Origin: JAQGMJ01 sp036271855
Lineage (GTDB): Bacteria; Pseudomonadota; Gammaproteobacteria; Burkholderiales; JAEUOS01
Direction: 5' to 3'
Assembly (NCBI GenBank): GCA_036271855.1
Contig: DATAZV010000013.1
Span: forward strand, 1-32,902
Length of the DNA stretch: 32,902 nucleotides
Below, in pieces: positions 15,572 through 23,657 of the stretch. The notes beneath the pieces were generated by a model. It saw only the letters and a list, made by a program, of their open reading frames with translations, had not been told where the DNA came from and did no database searches. A program made the position numbers and the translations under genes. Position 1 is the stretch's first letter, and the number at the start of each line of letters is the position of its first letter.

Positions 15572-18500
15572 ATGACAACCCGCATTCCCATCCTCGACTC
15601 GCAACTCGCCGCCTCCCAGGCTCTTCCTCCGGACCTCTCATCCGACGACTCACCACCGCCGGATACCCCGGCCTCTCCTGGCGACTCCGCCCCCGACGAC
15701 ACCGCACACCAAGCCACCTGGCTGGACCGCCCCGACGCTTTAACCCAAACCGGCACCGCCCTCGCACAAATGCCTGCGGACGTAGGCACGCGCCTGGAAC
15801 AAGCCAAACAGGAAAGCGGCCCCAGCGCCGCCGGCTTCACCGGCCTGGCGCTGAACACCTTCGATACGTACCACCAGCAAGCCAGCGACTCCCTCCCGCC
15901 TGAAGCAAGATCCACCTTCACCCTGGCCGCCAAACCCTACCGCGACTTCATCGGCCAGGGCGCTCTGCAGTACGAAGCGAAGCAACGTCTCGACTGGCGC
16001 GCCGGCCAATACACGCAAAGCGCCGACACCTGGGCCGATCAGGTCGCCCGCACCCCCGCCTTACTCCCGCTGGCCGACGCCGCCCTGCGCGCCACCCAAC
16101 CCCGGCTCAACCCGGAGCAGAACACCATGCTGGGCGAATACGCCCGCGACAAGCTGGTGCAGTCCGGTGTCGCCGGCGCTCTGGCCCAGGACGCCCCCGG
16201 CCTGCTAAAAGCCCTGGGTGGCACCACCGCCATGCCCGGTACCAATGATCCGGACATCCACCCCCAACCCGGCGACATCGACCTCGACCATCCCCTGGTC
16301 AAGCTGATGACTCCCAGCGAGCGCGATCACTACCGCGAAGTCGCCCGCATCACCGTCCTGCAACAACAAGCCAGCCAGCGCGAAGACCTGAAGAGCCGCA
16401 CGGCCGATGCCACCCAAAGCTACCTCGACACAGGGACGGCGAAGAACCCGCCGATGCTCTCCGACATGGTCAATGCCTTCGGTGAGGAAGAGGGAAGCCA
16501 GCGTTACCGGCAGATGCAGGATGCCGCTATGCTGGGGCAGACCAAGCAGCGCATGCTGCCGCTGCCGCAAGGCGAACTGAACCGCCTGCGCGGGCAGGTG
16601 CCGGCGGAAGACGATCTCCAAGGCCAGCGCAACTACAAAGCCCTCACAGGCGCCATCGACAGCATCGAGCAGGAGCGGCGTACCGATCCGCTGGGCTTCG
16701 CCCTGAAGACCAAGAGTTACGGCCTGACGCCGATCAAGGACTTCAGCGACCCTGCGGCTCTTGCCGCCGAGTTGGGTAAGCGCCAGCGCGCCAACGGTAC
16801 CCTGCGGGCGGACTATGGCACCGAGCCGACGGTACTGTCCAGGGAAGAAAACGCCCAGTTCACCCAGACCTTGAAGACTCTGCCCGGCGACAAGCAGGCG
16901 GCGCTATTGCAGCAGTTCGCCCAGGGTCTGAATGATCCGCAGATGATGGATACCGCGACGCGCGGCATCTCGGCCAACGCGCCGGTGCAGGCGCTGGCGG
17001 GGCTGTCCCTCGCCAAAGACTATGCGGGGTCCGAGGATGAGGAGATGGGGCATCTGCCGCTGGGGGGCAGTGGAAAGATCTCTGCCGGGCAGACCATGCT
17101 GGTAGGCGAGGCAGCGCGAAACCCGCCCGCAGACCAACCCGATGCCAAGCCCCTGCCGATGCCGCCGGATGGGCAGACAAGGGACCTCTACAGCAAGCTC
17201 ATAGGCGAACGCTTCGCCGGGCAGCCTGGGGCTGAAGAGGCGCATTACCAGGCCGCACTCGCTGCCTATGCGGGGCTGAGTAAGCAGGCCGGAGACAGTA
17301 GCGGCAAGTTCGATGAACAGAGGTGGAATGCGGGGGTCAATCTGGCGGTCAACGGGAGTGGGACGGCTAGGGAGATCGGGCTGGTTGGAGATGAGCCAGA
17401 ACAGGCTTCGGCCGCAACATCCGGCATAAGCATCACGCAAGATGGCAACGGCGCCAGCCCCCAGTCTGGTACAAAGCCAGATAGTCAGGGCAAGGAGAAT
17501 ACTGAACTCGTGACGGACGTGGTTGGGAAAGAAGGCTCGCGCGGTGCTTGGGGCGTTGCCCAAAAGCTCGCCGGCCCGGGGGCGAACGAGGCTAGGGTTA
17601 ATCGCATCAAAAATCAGCTCTTGTTTTTAAATCCCAATTTGGCTGATACGGTGATGGAAGGGCAACAATACTATGTGCCCAACGAAGATACGCCGGAAAA
17701 CTCAGCGCTTGACAAGGCCGCAGATGCGGCGAACACTCAAAAACAGCTCGTTCCTGCCGCCCTAGCTGATAAGTCGGCAACAAGGCGTTCGGACGGTGAG
17801 CCGACTCCCTTCCTTGCGCGCATGGAGCAAACACAAAGGTTGCCGAAAGGCGATCTTGATTTTTCTGAGAATGATCCTCGCCCGGCAAGTGCGCAGAAAG
17901 TTTGGGCTTCTGGATATGGGTCGGAAGTGCATCAACGCGAGGGCGCGAAGTACCTGAACAAATCAGTGCTGGATATTTCCTCCACCAATCCTAACGCCCT
18001 GGCTCAGTTTGGAATTGACCCAAAACTCAACGGCTCTTCTACATATGCAGAAAAAGTACAAGACCTGTCTGACTCATTGATCAAGAATGTCAACTGGGCA
18101 CATAAATGGATCGACGATGCCGACCGGCAAACCGCGGGCGAAAACGGGACGCGTGACCATTCCTACTTGCATGTTATGAGCAGCCCGGCCGATGCAGCCG
18201 TTGATCGAGCTCATGGTTGGCCGCAAGGCACCTTTGTACGGCAGAAAGCAACGGCCTTTATTCAAGAGTCACTGCGCCTGTCCTGGGAGCAATTGGACCG
18301 AGGTAACGTCGAAGACGCCGAGAGGTTATTTGGTCTGGCATTGCATACTGCACAAGACAATACCTCACCTATGCATAACGGCGGGCAGCTCTGGGCACCA
18401 AACGGTCATCGACTCCACGACATCCCAATGGGCATTGCGCACGGCGTGCACGAAACGTTTGCCCCAGGTGACAACAGCAATTTCAGCGCAGCAACTGAAA

Positions 18501-18751
18501 ATCTCTTTCAATACTGGATCAATCGGAAACTACCGGACGACACGTTTCTATATCAGTATGGGGGAGACCACAATCCAAAGGGAAAGTGGGGCGCCTATGT
18601 GGATAGCGCAATAAATATCATCGGGTCCAAGTGGGAAAAGGTAAAAGAGGGATTGTTTCCTTCGAACCCTTCGCCTCCAGAGCCTCCTGAAGCGTATATG
18701 AAACGCTTTCAGGGGGCCTGGCAAGATCTAGGAAATCGCATGGCACATTAG
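15572..18751 (+). CDS. Large phage-virion-like protein with C-terminal phospholipase-C-like toxin domain
   Basis: 1059 residues from the ATG at 15572. The start (MTTRIPILDSQLAAS and 'ALTQTGTALAQMPADVGTRL') resembles internal virion/tail-associated phage proteins that begin with a RIPxY-type segment and a long helical region; residues 1-600 are helical and without a signal peptide. Residues 650-707 read like a LysM domain (GAWGVAQKLAG, LFLNPNLADTVMEGQQYYVP). From about 760 the C-terminus has DHSYLHVMSSP, a helical stretch, then LFGLALHTAQDNTSPMH (about 920-936) and HDIPMGIAHGVHETF. The 'lHtxQDxxSPxH' motif and flanking His match zinc-dependent phospholipase-C-like domains at the ends of polymorphic RHS-type toxins. 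GC content falls in this part. Followed by a candidate immunity gene. Confidence 0.75.
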   Translation: MTTRIPILDSQLAASQALPPDLSSDDSPPPDTPASPGDSAPDDTAHQATWLDRPDALTQTGTALAQMPADVGTRLEQAKQESGPSAAGFTGLALNTFDTYHQQASDSLPPEARSTFTLAAKPYRDFIGQGALQYEAKQRLDWRAGQYTQSADTWADQVARTPALLPLADAALRATQPRLNPEQNTMLGEYARDKLVQSGVAGALAQDAPGLLKALGGTTAMPGTNDPDIHPQPGDIDLDHPLVKLMTPSERDHYREVARITVLQQQASQREDLKSRTADATQSYLDTGTAKNPPMLSDMVNAFGEEEGSQRYRQMQDAAMLGQTKQRMLPLPQGELNRLRGQVPAEDDLQGQRNYKALTGAIDSIEQERRTDPLGFALKTKSYGLTPIKDFSDPAALAAELGKRQRANGTLRADYGTEPTVLSREENAQFTQTLKTLPGDKQAALLQQFAQGLNDPQMMDTATRGISANAPVQALAGLSLAKDYAGSEDEEMGHLPLGGSGKISAGQTMLVGEAARNPPADQPDAKPLPMPPDGQTRDLYSKLIGERFAGQPGAEEAHYQAALAAYAGLSKQAGDSSGKFDEQRWNAGVNLAVNGSGTAREIGLVGDEPEQASAATSGISITQDGNGASPQSGTKPDSQGKENTELVTDVVGKEGSRGAWGVAQKLAGPGANEARVNRIKNQLLFLNPNLADTVMEGQQYYVPNEDTPENSALDKAADAANTQKQLVPAALADKSATRRSDGEPTPFLARMEQTQRLPKGDLDFSENDPRPASAQKVWASGYGSEVHQREGAKYLNKSVLDISSTNPNALAQFGIDPKLNGSSTYAEKVQDLSDSLIKNVNWAHKWIDDADRQTAGENGTRDHSYLHVMSSPADAAVDRAHGWPQGTFVRQKATAFIQESLRLSWEQLDRGNVEDAERLFGLALHTAQDNTSPMHNGGQLWAPNGHRLHDIPMGIAHGVHETFAPGDNSNFSAATENLFQYWINRKLPDDTFLYQYGGDHNPKGKWGAYVDSAINIIGSKWEKVKEGLFPSNPSPPEPPEAYMKRFQGAWQDLGNRMAH

Positions 18752-18858
18752 TCGCCAAGCGGGTTTTCACATAACTGATATTATGTACAGTATTTGAAAA
18801 ATGAACCTTGTCTTCCGAGTAGCGGTACGCGAAGCGCAACTCGTTGATAGGAGCGTCC

Positions 18859-19254
18859 ATGAAAGAGAAAAATAAGAGCTTCATACGTTCAAGCTATGCC
18901 GGCCTAGCGCTTTGGGCTTGCGCGACTCCGGCCTTCGCGGATCACGAAGAAGGATTTCTGGCGATCGGTATTTTTCTGGTCTCAGGGCTGCTCTTTCTAT
19001 GTGTATTGCCCTTCCTACGGCTGGGGTGGCTGCGGTCGTTGTATCTTCTGATTGTCTATGTGCTGGGCACTTGCGCAGGCATTGCTCTTGACGACCTATT
19101 TTTCTCATCCGGCACCGCGCTATTCCATGTATTGCGCATGGATGAGTGGTCCGCTACGAAGGCCGCCGTTTTCTTCGCGGTCTATCCATCGCTGTGTTCT
19201 TGGATTTGTGTATCCGGTTGGTTGCTGTTGCAGCGGCTACGCAAGCGGCAATAG
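18859..19254 (+). CDS. Candidate immunity membrane protein for the PLC-like toxin
   Basis: AGGAG lies five bases before the ATG at 18859. The 131-residue product has an N-terminal signal-like segment (SYAGLALWACATPAFADHEE) and three further hydrophobic segments: FLAIGIFLVSGLLFLCVLPFL, LYLLIVYVLGTCAGIALDDLF and a C-terminal FAVYPSLCSWICVSGWLLL ending in RLRKRQ. It is a small inner-membrane protein, lower in GC than the chromosome around it. It is not recognised as a family. Position 107 bases after a toxin-like gene, size and membrane nature fit an immunity protein that protects the inner membrane from a lipase effector. Function is inferred from position only. Confidence 0.6.
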   Translation: MKEKNKSFIRSSYAGLALWACATPAFADHEEGFLAIGIFLVSGLLFLCVLPFLRLGWLRSLYLLIVYVLGTCAGIALDDLFFSSGTALFHVLRMDEWSATKAAVFFAVYPSLCSWICVSGWLLLQRLRKRQ

Positions 19255-19275
19255 AAAATATTGAATAAAAGAATA

Positions 19276-19641
19276 AAAGGGGCCAGGATCGAATATTTTT
19301 TCAGGGGATGAAAGCTGAAAAATAAATCGAGCCTGGCCCTGAGGTTTCCCCACGAATTGCAGAGGGGAAGCATCCCACAGAGCGATGTCATTCTGAGCGT
19401 AGCGAAGAATCTGCTTTTCAACTTAGGCAGCGCACGGCAACGCGGATTCTTCGCTACGCTCAGAATGACACCGAGGGAAATGCTGAACAAGTCCCGAAAA
19501 CCGCGAGAGACGAGACCAACCTCTCTCTGAAATCGGGGGTTGTTAAGGGGGCGTAGCCCACTTAATCAGTGTTTCCCGAGGTATATAAGCCCTTGTCCCG
19601 CAATGAAAATTCGTGGGGAAACCTCAAAGCCTGGCCCCTTT
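19276..19641. repeat. Nested inverted repeats, MITE/REP-like
   Basis: Outer 12-bp arms AAAGGGGCCAGG (19276-19287) and CCTGGCCCCTTT (19630-19641). Inside them are 19-bp arms at 19340-19358 and 19608-19626 (TGAGGTTTCCCCACGAATT), and 26-bp arms at 19386-19411 and 19445-19470 (TGTCATTCTGAGCGTAGCGA...). A further imperfect hairpin spans 19280-19339. All arms are exact reverse complements on reading. No transposase is present. The TCATTCTGAGCG-type core is a repeat I have met in many bacterial genomes. The element lies between the two toxin-immunity pairs. Confidence 0.8.
19386..19470. repeat. 26-bp inverted repeat with 33-bp spacer
   Basis: TGTCATTCTGAGCGTAGCGA (first 20 bases) to 19411 and its exact complement ending at 19470. 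The stem could form a strong hairpin in RNA or DNA. It resembles the widespread TCATTCTGAGCGNAGCGAAGAATC element. Confidence 0.8.
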
Positions 19642-20038
19642 AATTCGTGGCCGAGGACTTTCGAAGGGCGCTGAGCAAGAACTTCAAGCATTGAAGGAGC
19701 AGCGTCTAAAAGCTCCAGGAGAATTTGATAAAAACCCAGAAAATATAAGAGAGATGGAGCGATTGAAAGGTCTTGAACGAAACCGAAATCGCTCAATGGA
19801 TAACAACAAGAATTTTGAGAGTATCGGATTGCCGAATAGTGAGGAAAATAATTTGATAATTCTCAATCATTTTCTTGAGGTCGGAAAAAGCGTGAAATCC
19901 GAGCACAGCGGCTGGGTAAGAAGCGAGCTAGAAGGTCCAAATGGAAAATTGGCGGTAAGAAGCGTGTGGAAATACATAGATGGACGTCCGTATTTGAGTT
20001 CGTTTTACACAATGCCGATGACGGGAAAAACAAAATGA
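19613..20038 (+). CDS. Orphan toxin-tail-like protein (polymorphic toxin C-terminus candidate)
   Basis: The frame opens with GTG at 19613 inside the inverted repeat, so the true start is doubtful; ATG at 19754 (MERLKGLERN) is the only ATG near the body. The first ~35 residues derive from repeat DNA. The rest is Asn/Glu/Lys-rich, then NSEENNLIILNHFLEVGKSV, WVRSELEGPNGKLAVRSVWKY and DGRPYLSSFYTMP. This last block, a strand pair with 'SVW..dGrpyLsS.yT.P', looks like the C-terminal fold of small RNase-type toxin tails (BECR-like), which is a guess by pattern. AT-rich composition and the ATGA overlap with the next gene fit an orphan toxin-immunity cassette. 5'-truncation is likely. Confidence 0.5.
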   Translation: MGKPQSLAPLIRGRGLSKGAEQELQALKEQRLKAPGEFDKNPENIREMERLKGLERNRNRSMDNNKNFESIGLPNSEENNLIILNHFLEVGKSVKSEHSGWVRSELEGPNGKLAVRSVWKYIDGRPYLSSFYTMPMTGKTK

Positions 20039-20481
20039 TTAACAAAGACACTTCGAGAATCGAAAAACTCATTCACTCTATCTTGCATCCGGAAGATCAT
20101 GGAGATTCGACACGCGCATTGCTGGAGTTGAAGGAGTTGAATCCAGCCATTGCGAGCGACTTGGCGCGAGCGATTCTCACAAATGAAGAAGAGGAGATTT
20201 TCTATCGCTGCTCGGCGTTGATGGTTTTGTACAGTTTGTCTCGCGAGGAGACGCTAGCTTATATTCGCCGCCACGCCGCGTCCGCGCCAATGCGATTGTT
20301 TGAGGCCATGATGGAAGAGGTCACAGACGATGGGGTTTACGAGCATAAGGCAGATGCGCCATATGAAGGGGCGGTGCGCGAGCTGGCGCTATCGTTAAAG
20401 GTTCGGCCGAAGGAAGAGTTGGATGAGCTTTCTGGTCGGATAAAAGATTTTGAAAAAACGTTCTCAGGACGGCTGAAATAA
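20035..20481 (+). CDS. Helical protein, candidate immunity protein
   Basis: The ATG at 20035 overlaps the preceding stop (ATGA), typical of toxin-immunity pairs. 148 residues, acidic and all-helical: ILHPEDHGDSTRALLELKEL, AIASDLARAILTNEEEEIFYRCSALMVLY, SREETLAYIRRHAASA, AMMEEVTDDGVYEHKADAPY. The periodic helices resemble HEAT-like repeats, used by several immunity proteins. No signal or membrane segment, so it should act in the cytoplasm, consistent with a nuclease partner. The role is inferred from arrangement; the family is not identified. Confidence 0.55.
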   Translation: MINKDTSRIEKLIHSILHPEDHGDSTRALLELKELNPAIASDLARAILTNEEEEIFYRCSALMVLYSLSREETLAYIRRHAASAPMRLFEAMMEEVTDDGVYEHKADAPYEGAVRELALSLKVRPKEELDELSGRIKDFEKTFSGRLK

Positions 20482-20559
20482 AAGGTGAAAAGTCCGGGTG
20501 AATAAAAAGTGAGTTGCCCCGGGTTTCGTGGACAGTTGAATCAGCACCTGGACCGCCCC

Positions 20560-20570
20560 GGCCCCTTTAA
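20560..20570. repeat. 11-bp direct repeat GGCCCCTTTAA (second copy)
   Basis: GGCCCCTTTAA occurs at 19633-19643 and again at 20560-20570, bracketing the second toxin-immunity pair. It may mark the ends of an inserted cassette or be a REP remnant. Confidence 0.45.
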
Positions 20571-20597
20571 CCTACGGCGCCGGCCTTTGCTGATCGC

Positions 20598-21866
20598 TCA
20601 ATGAGCGGCACTTTCGGATGATGGTTGCGATTCGCGCGCGGCTGCCTCCACGCTCCTGTGCAGGCGCCACACCAGCGCCAGCGCCCCCAGCGCGGTGCCG
20701 ACCATCACGTAGCCGATCACCTCGAAATGCAGCAGGCGGCCATCGGCCCCCTGCGCCACGATGTGGCCGGCGATCACCGAGGCGACGCCGCCGGACACCT
20801 GCTGGATCGAGGCGCTGACGGCGTTGAACGAGCCGCGCTGGGTGAGCGTGGGCACCGAGGAGGCCAGCGCCTGGAACGGGATCATGCGCGAGAAGATGCC
20901 GACGAACAGCACCACGTTGACCGCGATCAGCAGCGGCAGCGAGACCGGCCCGAGATGGGTGTAGACCAGCACCATGATGATCGATAGCGTGGTGCCGACG
21001 ATGAACACGCGCAGCCGGCCGAATTTGTCGGTGGCGCGGCCGATCAGCGGGCCGGTGAAGATGGTGCACAGGCCGGTGACCAGGTAGACCGTCGGCAGAT
21101 CATGCAGGCCGATACCCAGGTTGTTCACCGAGAACGCGCTGGAAAACGGCATCAACATGTAGCCGCCGGTGGTGAGCAGCGCGACCACGGCGAAGGCCAG
21201 CAGGTAGCGCGGCTCGGTGACGGTGTGGAACAGGTGGGCGAAGGCGGTATGTTCCTGCGGCACTTTCAGGTGATCGGCCACCGGCTGCATCTGCCAGGCC
21301 ACTGCCAGGCCACCGACGGCGCCCATCGCCGCCATCGCCAGGAAGGGCACATGCCAGCTCCAGTGGTTCGACAGGTACAGGCCGATCGGAATGCCCAGCA
21401 CCTGGCTGGCGGCGAACGCGGTCTGGATCAGGCCCATCACGCGGCCACGCATCTGCGGCGCGAACAGGTCGGTGGCGATCGCCAGCACCACCGAGCCGAT
21501 CACCCCGCCGAACAGGCCGGTGACGACGCGCGCCAGCAACAGACTCTCGTAACTCTGCGCCAGGCCGCACCACAGCGTGCCGAGAATAAAGCCGGCGTAG
21601 AAAAACAGCAGCAGGCGCTTGCGGTCGTAGCGGTCCGCAAAGCCCGCCGTCAGGAAGCCCGAAATGCCGGCGGCAAACGCGTAGGCCGACACCACCAGCC
21701 CGAACTCCTTCGGCCCGATGGCCAGCGCCGGCATGATCACCGCGCCCAGGGGCGACATCAGCATGAAATCAAGGATTACCGCGAACTGCAGGAAGGCCAG
21801 CATCGCGACGACGGACTTTTGGTAAGGGGAGAACGGCAGGGGCAGGGAGGGGGCTGGCGAATTCAT
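20598..21866 (-). CDS. MFS transporter
   Basis: The ATG at 21866 (MNSPAPSLPLPF) gives 422 residues with 12 transmembrane helices; the extra N-terminal frame above is Arg/Pro-rich and rejected. Motif A-like loop FADRYDRKRLLL between helices 2 and 3 and a second FGRLRVF loop mark the Major Facilitator Superfamily. The intracellular loop after helix 6 (ADHLKVPQEHTAFAHLFHTV) is short. The overall shape is that of a drug/proton antiporter or sugar efflux carrier; substrate unknown. Upstream it is divergent from a peptidase gene; its 3' end abuts the accessory island. Confidence 0.9.
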   Translation of the reverse strand: MNSPAPSLPLPFSPYQKSVVAMLAFLQFAVILDFMLMSPLGAVIMPALAIGPKEFGLVVSAYAFAAGISGFLTAGFADRYDRKRLLLFFYAGFILGTLWCGLAQSYESLLLARVVTGLFGGVIGSVVLAIATDLFAPQMRGRVMGLIQTAFAASQVLGIPIGLYLSNHWSWHVPFLAMAAMGAVGGLAVAWQMQPVADHLKVPQEHTAFAHLFHTVTEPRYLLAFAVVALLTTGGYMLMPFSSAFSVNNLGIGLHDLPTVYLVTGLCTIFTGPLIGRATDKFGRLRVFIVGTTLSIIMVLVYTHLGPVSLPLLIAVNVVLFVGIFSRMIPFQALASSVPTLTQRGSFNAVSASIQQVSGGVASVIAGHIVAQGADGRLLHFEVIGYVMVGTALGALALVWRLHRSVEAAARESQPSSESAAH

Positions 21867-22136
21867 GAACTTGTTGGTGAGTGGCGGGCAGCGGGCTTGC
21901 CCATCGTGCAGCCGCAATTGTCCTCGCTTTCGCGTGATTGGGGCGACTGGCGCTACTGCCAAGGTATCGGCGCGGGACATCTCGCGTTCTTGTGCAAGCC
22001 CTGCATTTGCGTGTGAACTAACGCACAAACACGAATAAAAAGTCAGTTACTGCGCTTCTGCAGCGTGCCAATCGTGGATTTTCTATGGCAATCTGGCCGT
22101 CCGCCTGAAGCCACAGAATACGAACAGCCTGCGCGC

Positions 22137-23309
22137 ATGAGCCACGATTGGTTTGCCCCGGCCGACATCGGCCCCGCCCAGCGCGCGCTGGCGCCGAAGC
22201 TTCTGGCGCAACGGCCGCGCATTCGCGTCAGCCGGTATTTCATCTGCATGGCGGTGTTTACGGCCATTGTCATGGGCTCTATCGGCTGGTATTCCATCCG
22301 CGGACTGCTTGAACAACGTGAAGAACGACGCGTCGAGAAAGTGCGGCAGATGGACTATTGGCGTGCTGCATTCGCGCTGCCGCTGGAGCGGCGCATGGCG
22401 GCGGCCGACCCTTTGCTGATCGACTTCGTCCGCTTGCGCAGCGCACGCGCCGGCTGGCCTTCGCGCCCGAGCTCCTATGCGCCTGACGCGCAGATGTGGC
22501 ACGACCTCGACGCCGCCGTGGCCGCGCTGCCGCCGGAGGTCAAGCGTGCGATTGCCGACAAGCTCGGCGGCATCGCGCTGATACGCGGCGGCGATTTTTC
22601 GGCCATCACTTACGAGATCATGGACGCGCAGGGCAAGCCGGCCAAGGGTTTCATCATGATCAACCTGGCCAACTTCGAGACGCACAACGCCAACGAGTGG
22701 CTGACCTGGAAGGAGAACGAGCCCTTCCAGCCCGGCTCGCGCTGGTCGCTGCGCACGCTGATCGAAGAGCCGGCTGAAAACAGCCGTGCCCGCGCCCTCG
22801 AATTTTTGCTGCTGCACGAAATCGGCCACTTGCTGGCCATCGGCACCGACATCAATCCGCCGTTCCCCAAGCGCTTCGAGGACCCTTTGCCGGCGGTGGC
22901 GCGCTATCCATTTATGGGCCTGTCGTGGCGCGACAGCAAGGACGCCGAATACGAAAGCTTTGCCGAGGAAGATTTTCCCCTGCGCCGCAAACTCGTCTAT
23001 TACCACTCCGCCGCACTCAATGGCAACACCATGGCGCCGATCTATCGCAACCTGCAGCAAACCAACTACGCCACCCTCTACGGCGCCAGCAACCCATGGG
23101 ACGATTTCGCCGAAAGCTTTGTCACCTACGTGCACACGCAAATGCAGCACCGCCCCTACGCCATCACCATTTATCACGATGACCAGCCGGTGATGGTTTA
23201 TCACGCATGCTGGGAAGAAAAGCGCTGCGAGGACAAGCGGGCATATATGGAACGGGTGCTGGGCATCGGAACGCCCGGGAAGGGCAGTGGGGCAGGTGAT
23301 TTACACTGA
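22137..23309 (+). CDS. Membrane-anchored HEXXH zinc metallopeptidase-like protein
   Basis: The ATG at 22137 (MSHDWFAPAD) is preferred, but a GTG at 22065 in frame cannot be excluded; neither has a good ribosome site. The 390-residue protein has one N-terminal transmembrane helix (about 37-58, FICMAVFTAIVMGSIGWYSI), so the rest should be periplasmic. The zinc motif HEIGH (227-231) lies in LEFLLLHEIGHLLAIG, and a downstream WDDFAESFVTYVH offers a third ligand, Glu326, the usual gluzincin pattern. Substrate unknown. Family not named. A region with EWLTWKENEPFQPGSRW precedes the active site. Confidence 0.8.
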   Translation: MSHDWFAPADIGPAQRALAPKLLAQRPRIRVSRYFICMAVFTAIVMGSIGWYSIRGLLEQREERRVEKVRQMDYWRAAFALPLERRMAAADPLLIDFVRLRSARAGWPSRPSSYAPDAQMWHDLDAAVAALPPEVKRAIADKLGGIALIRGGDFSAITYEIMDAQGKPAKGFIMINLANFETHNANEWLTWKENEPFQPGSRWSLRTLIEEPAENSRARALEFLLLHEIGHLLAIGTDINPPFPKRFEDPLPAVARYPFMGLSWRDSKDAEYESFAEEDFPLRRKLVYYHSAALNGNTMAPIYRNLQQTNYATLYGASNPWDDFAESFVTYVHTQMQHRPYAITIYHDDQPVMVYHACWEEKRCEDKRAYMERVLGIGTPGKGSGAGDLH

Positions 23310-23347
23310 CCCAATCTTCAACCAATTTGACACTGACCCCACATATC

Positions 23348-23650
23348 ATGGCCCACGTCCTGCTCGTCGATTTCAAAACCGCGCCCGCCCACGCCGAAGA
23401 CTTCGCGGCGGCGATTTTCAAAAATGCGCAAAGCTCGGTGGATGACGAGCCGGGTTGCCATCAGTTCGACGTCTGCCGCGACCCGCAGGACGCGACGGTG
23501 TTTTTTCTTTACGAGATCTACGACGACGAGGCGGCGATTGCCGCGCACGTCGCTACACCGCATTACAAGGTGTTCAACGAGATGACCCTGCCGTGGGTGA
23601 CGGGCAAGGTGGTGCGCAAGTTCGTGCGCGCGCATCCGCGAGGGGTGTAG
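23348..23650 (+). CDS. Antibiotic biosynthesis monooxygenase (ABM) domain protein
   Basis: 100 residues, single ABM domain. MAHVLLVDFKTAPAHAEDFAAAI, SVDDEPGCHQFDVCRDPQD, VFFLYEIYDDEAAIAAHVATPHYKVF is the classic ABM order: 'v.....p.....f...........Epgc..f.v..d..dp..f.l.E.y.d..a...H...p'. Such proteins are dimeric ferredoxin-like barrels; some are quinol or heme-type monooxygenases, others (LsrG/YgiN-like) act on signals. The reaction here is unknown. The next gene starts seven bases after its stop, so they form an operon. No ribosome site is obvious. Confidence 0.9.
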   Translation: MAHVLLVDFKTAPAHAEDFAAAIFKNAQSSVDDEPGCHQFDVCRDPQDATVFFLYEIYDDEAAIAAHVATPHYKVFNEMTLPWVTGKVVRKFVRAHPRGV

Positions 23651-23657
23651 GGCGGCG

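Noticed and set aside
19386..19470. Possible CRISPR repeat pair
   Set aside because: Arms are inverted, not direct, and there are only two copies.
21867..22028. 54-residue N-terminal extension of the MFS transporter
   Set aside because: Cys/Arg-rich leader unlike MFS N-termini, before a well-placed ATG at 21866.
23318..23345. Repeated ACACTGACCC steps before the ABM gene
   Set aside because: Only two short copies, no palindrome and no spacing typical of an operator.
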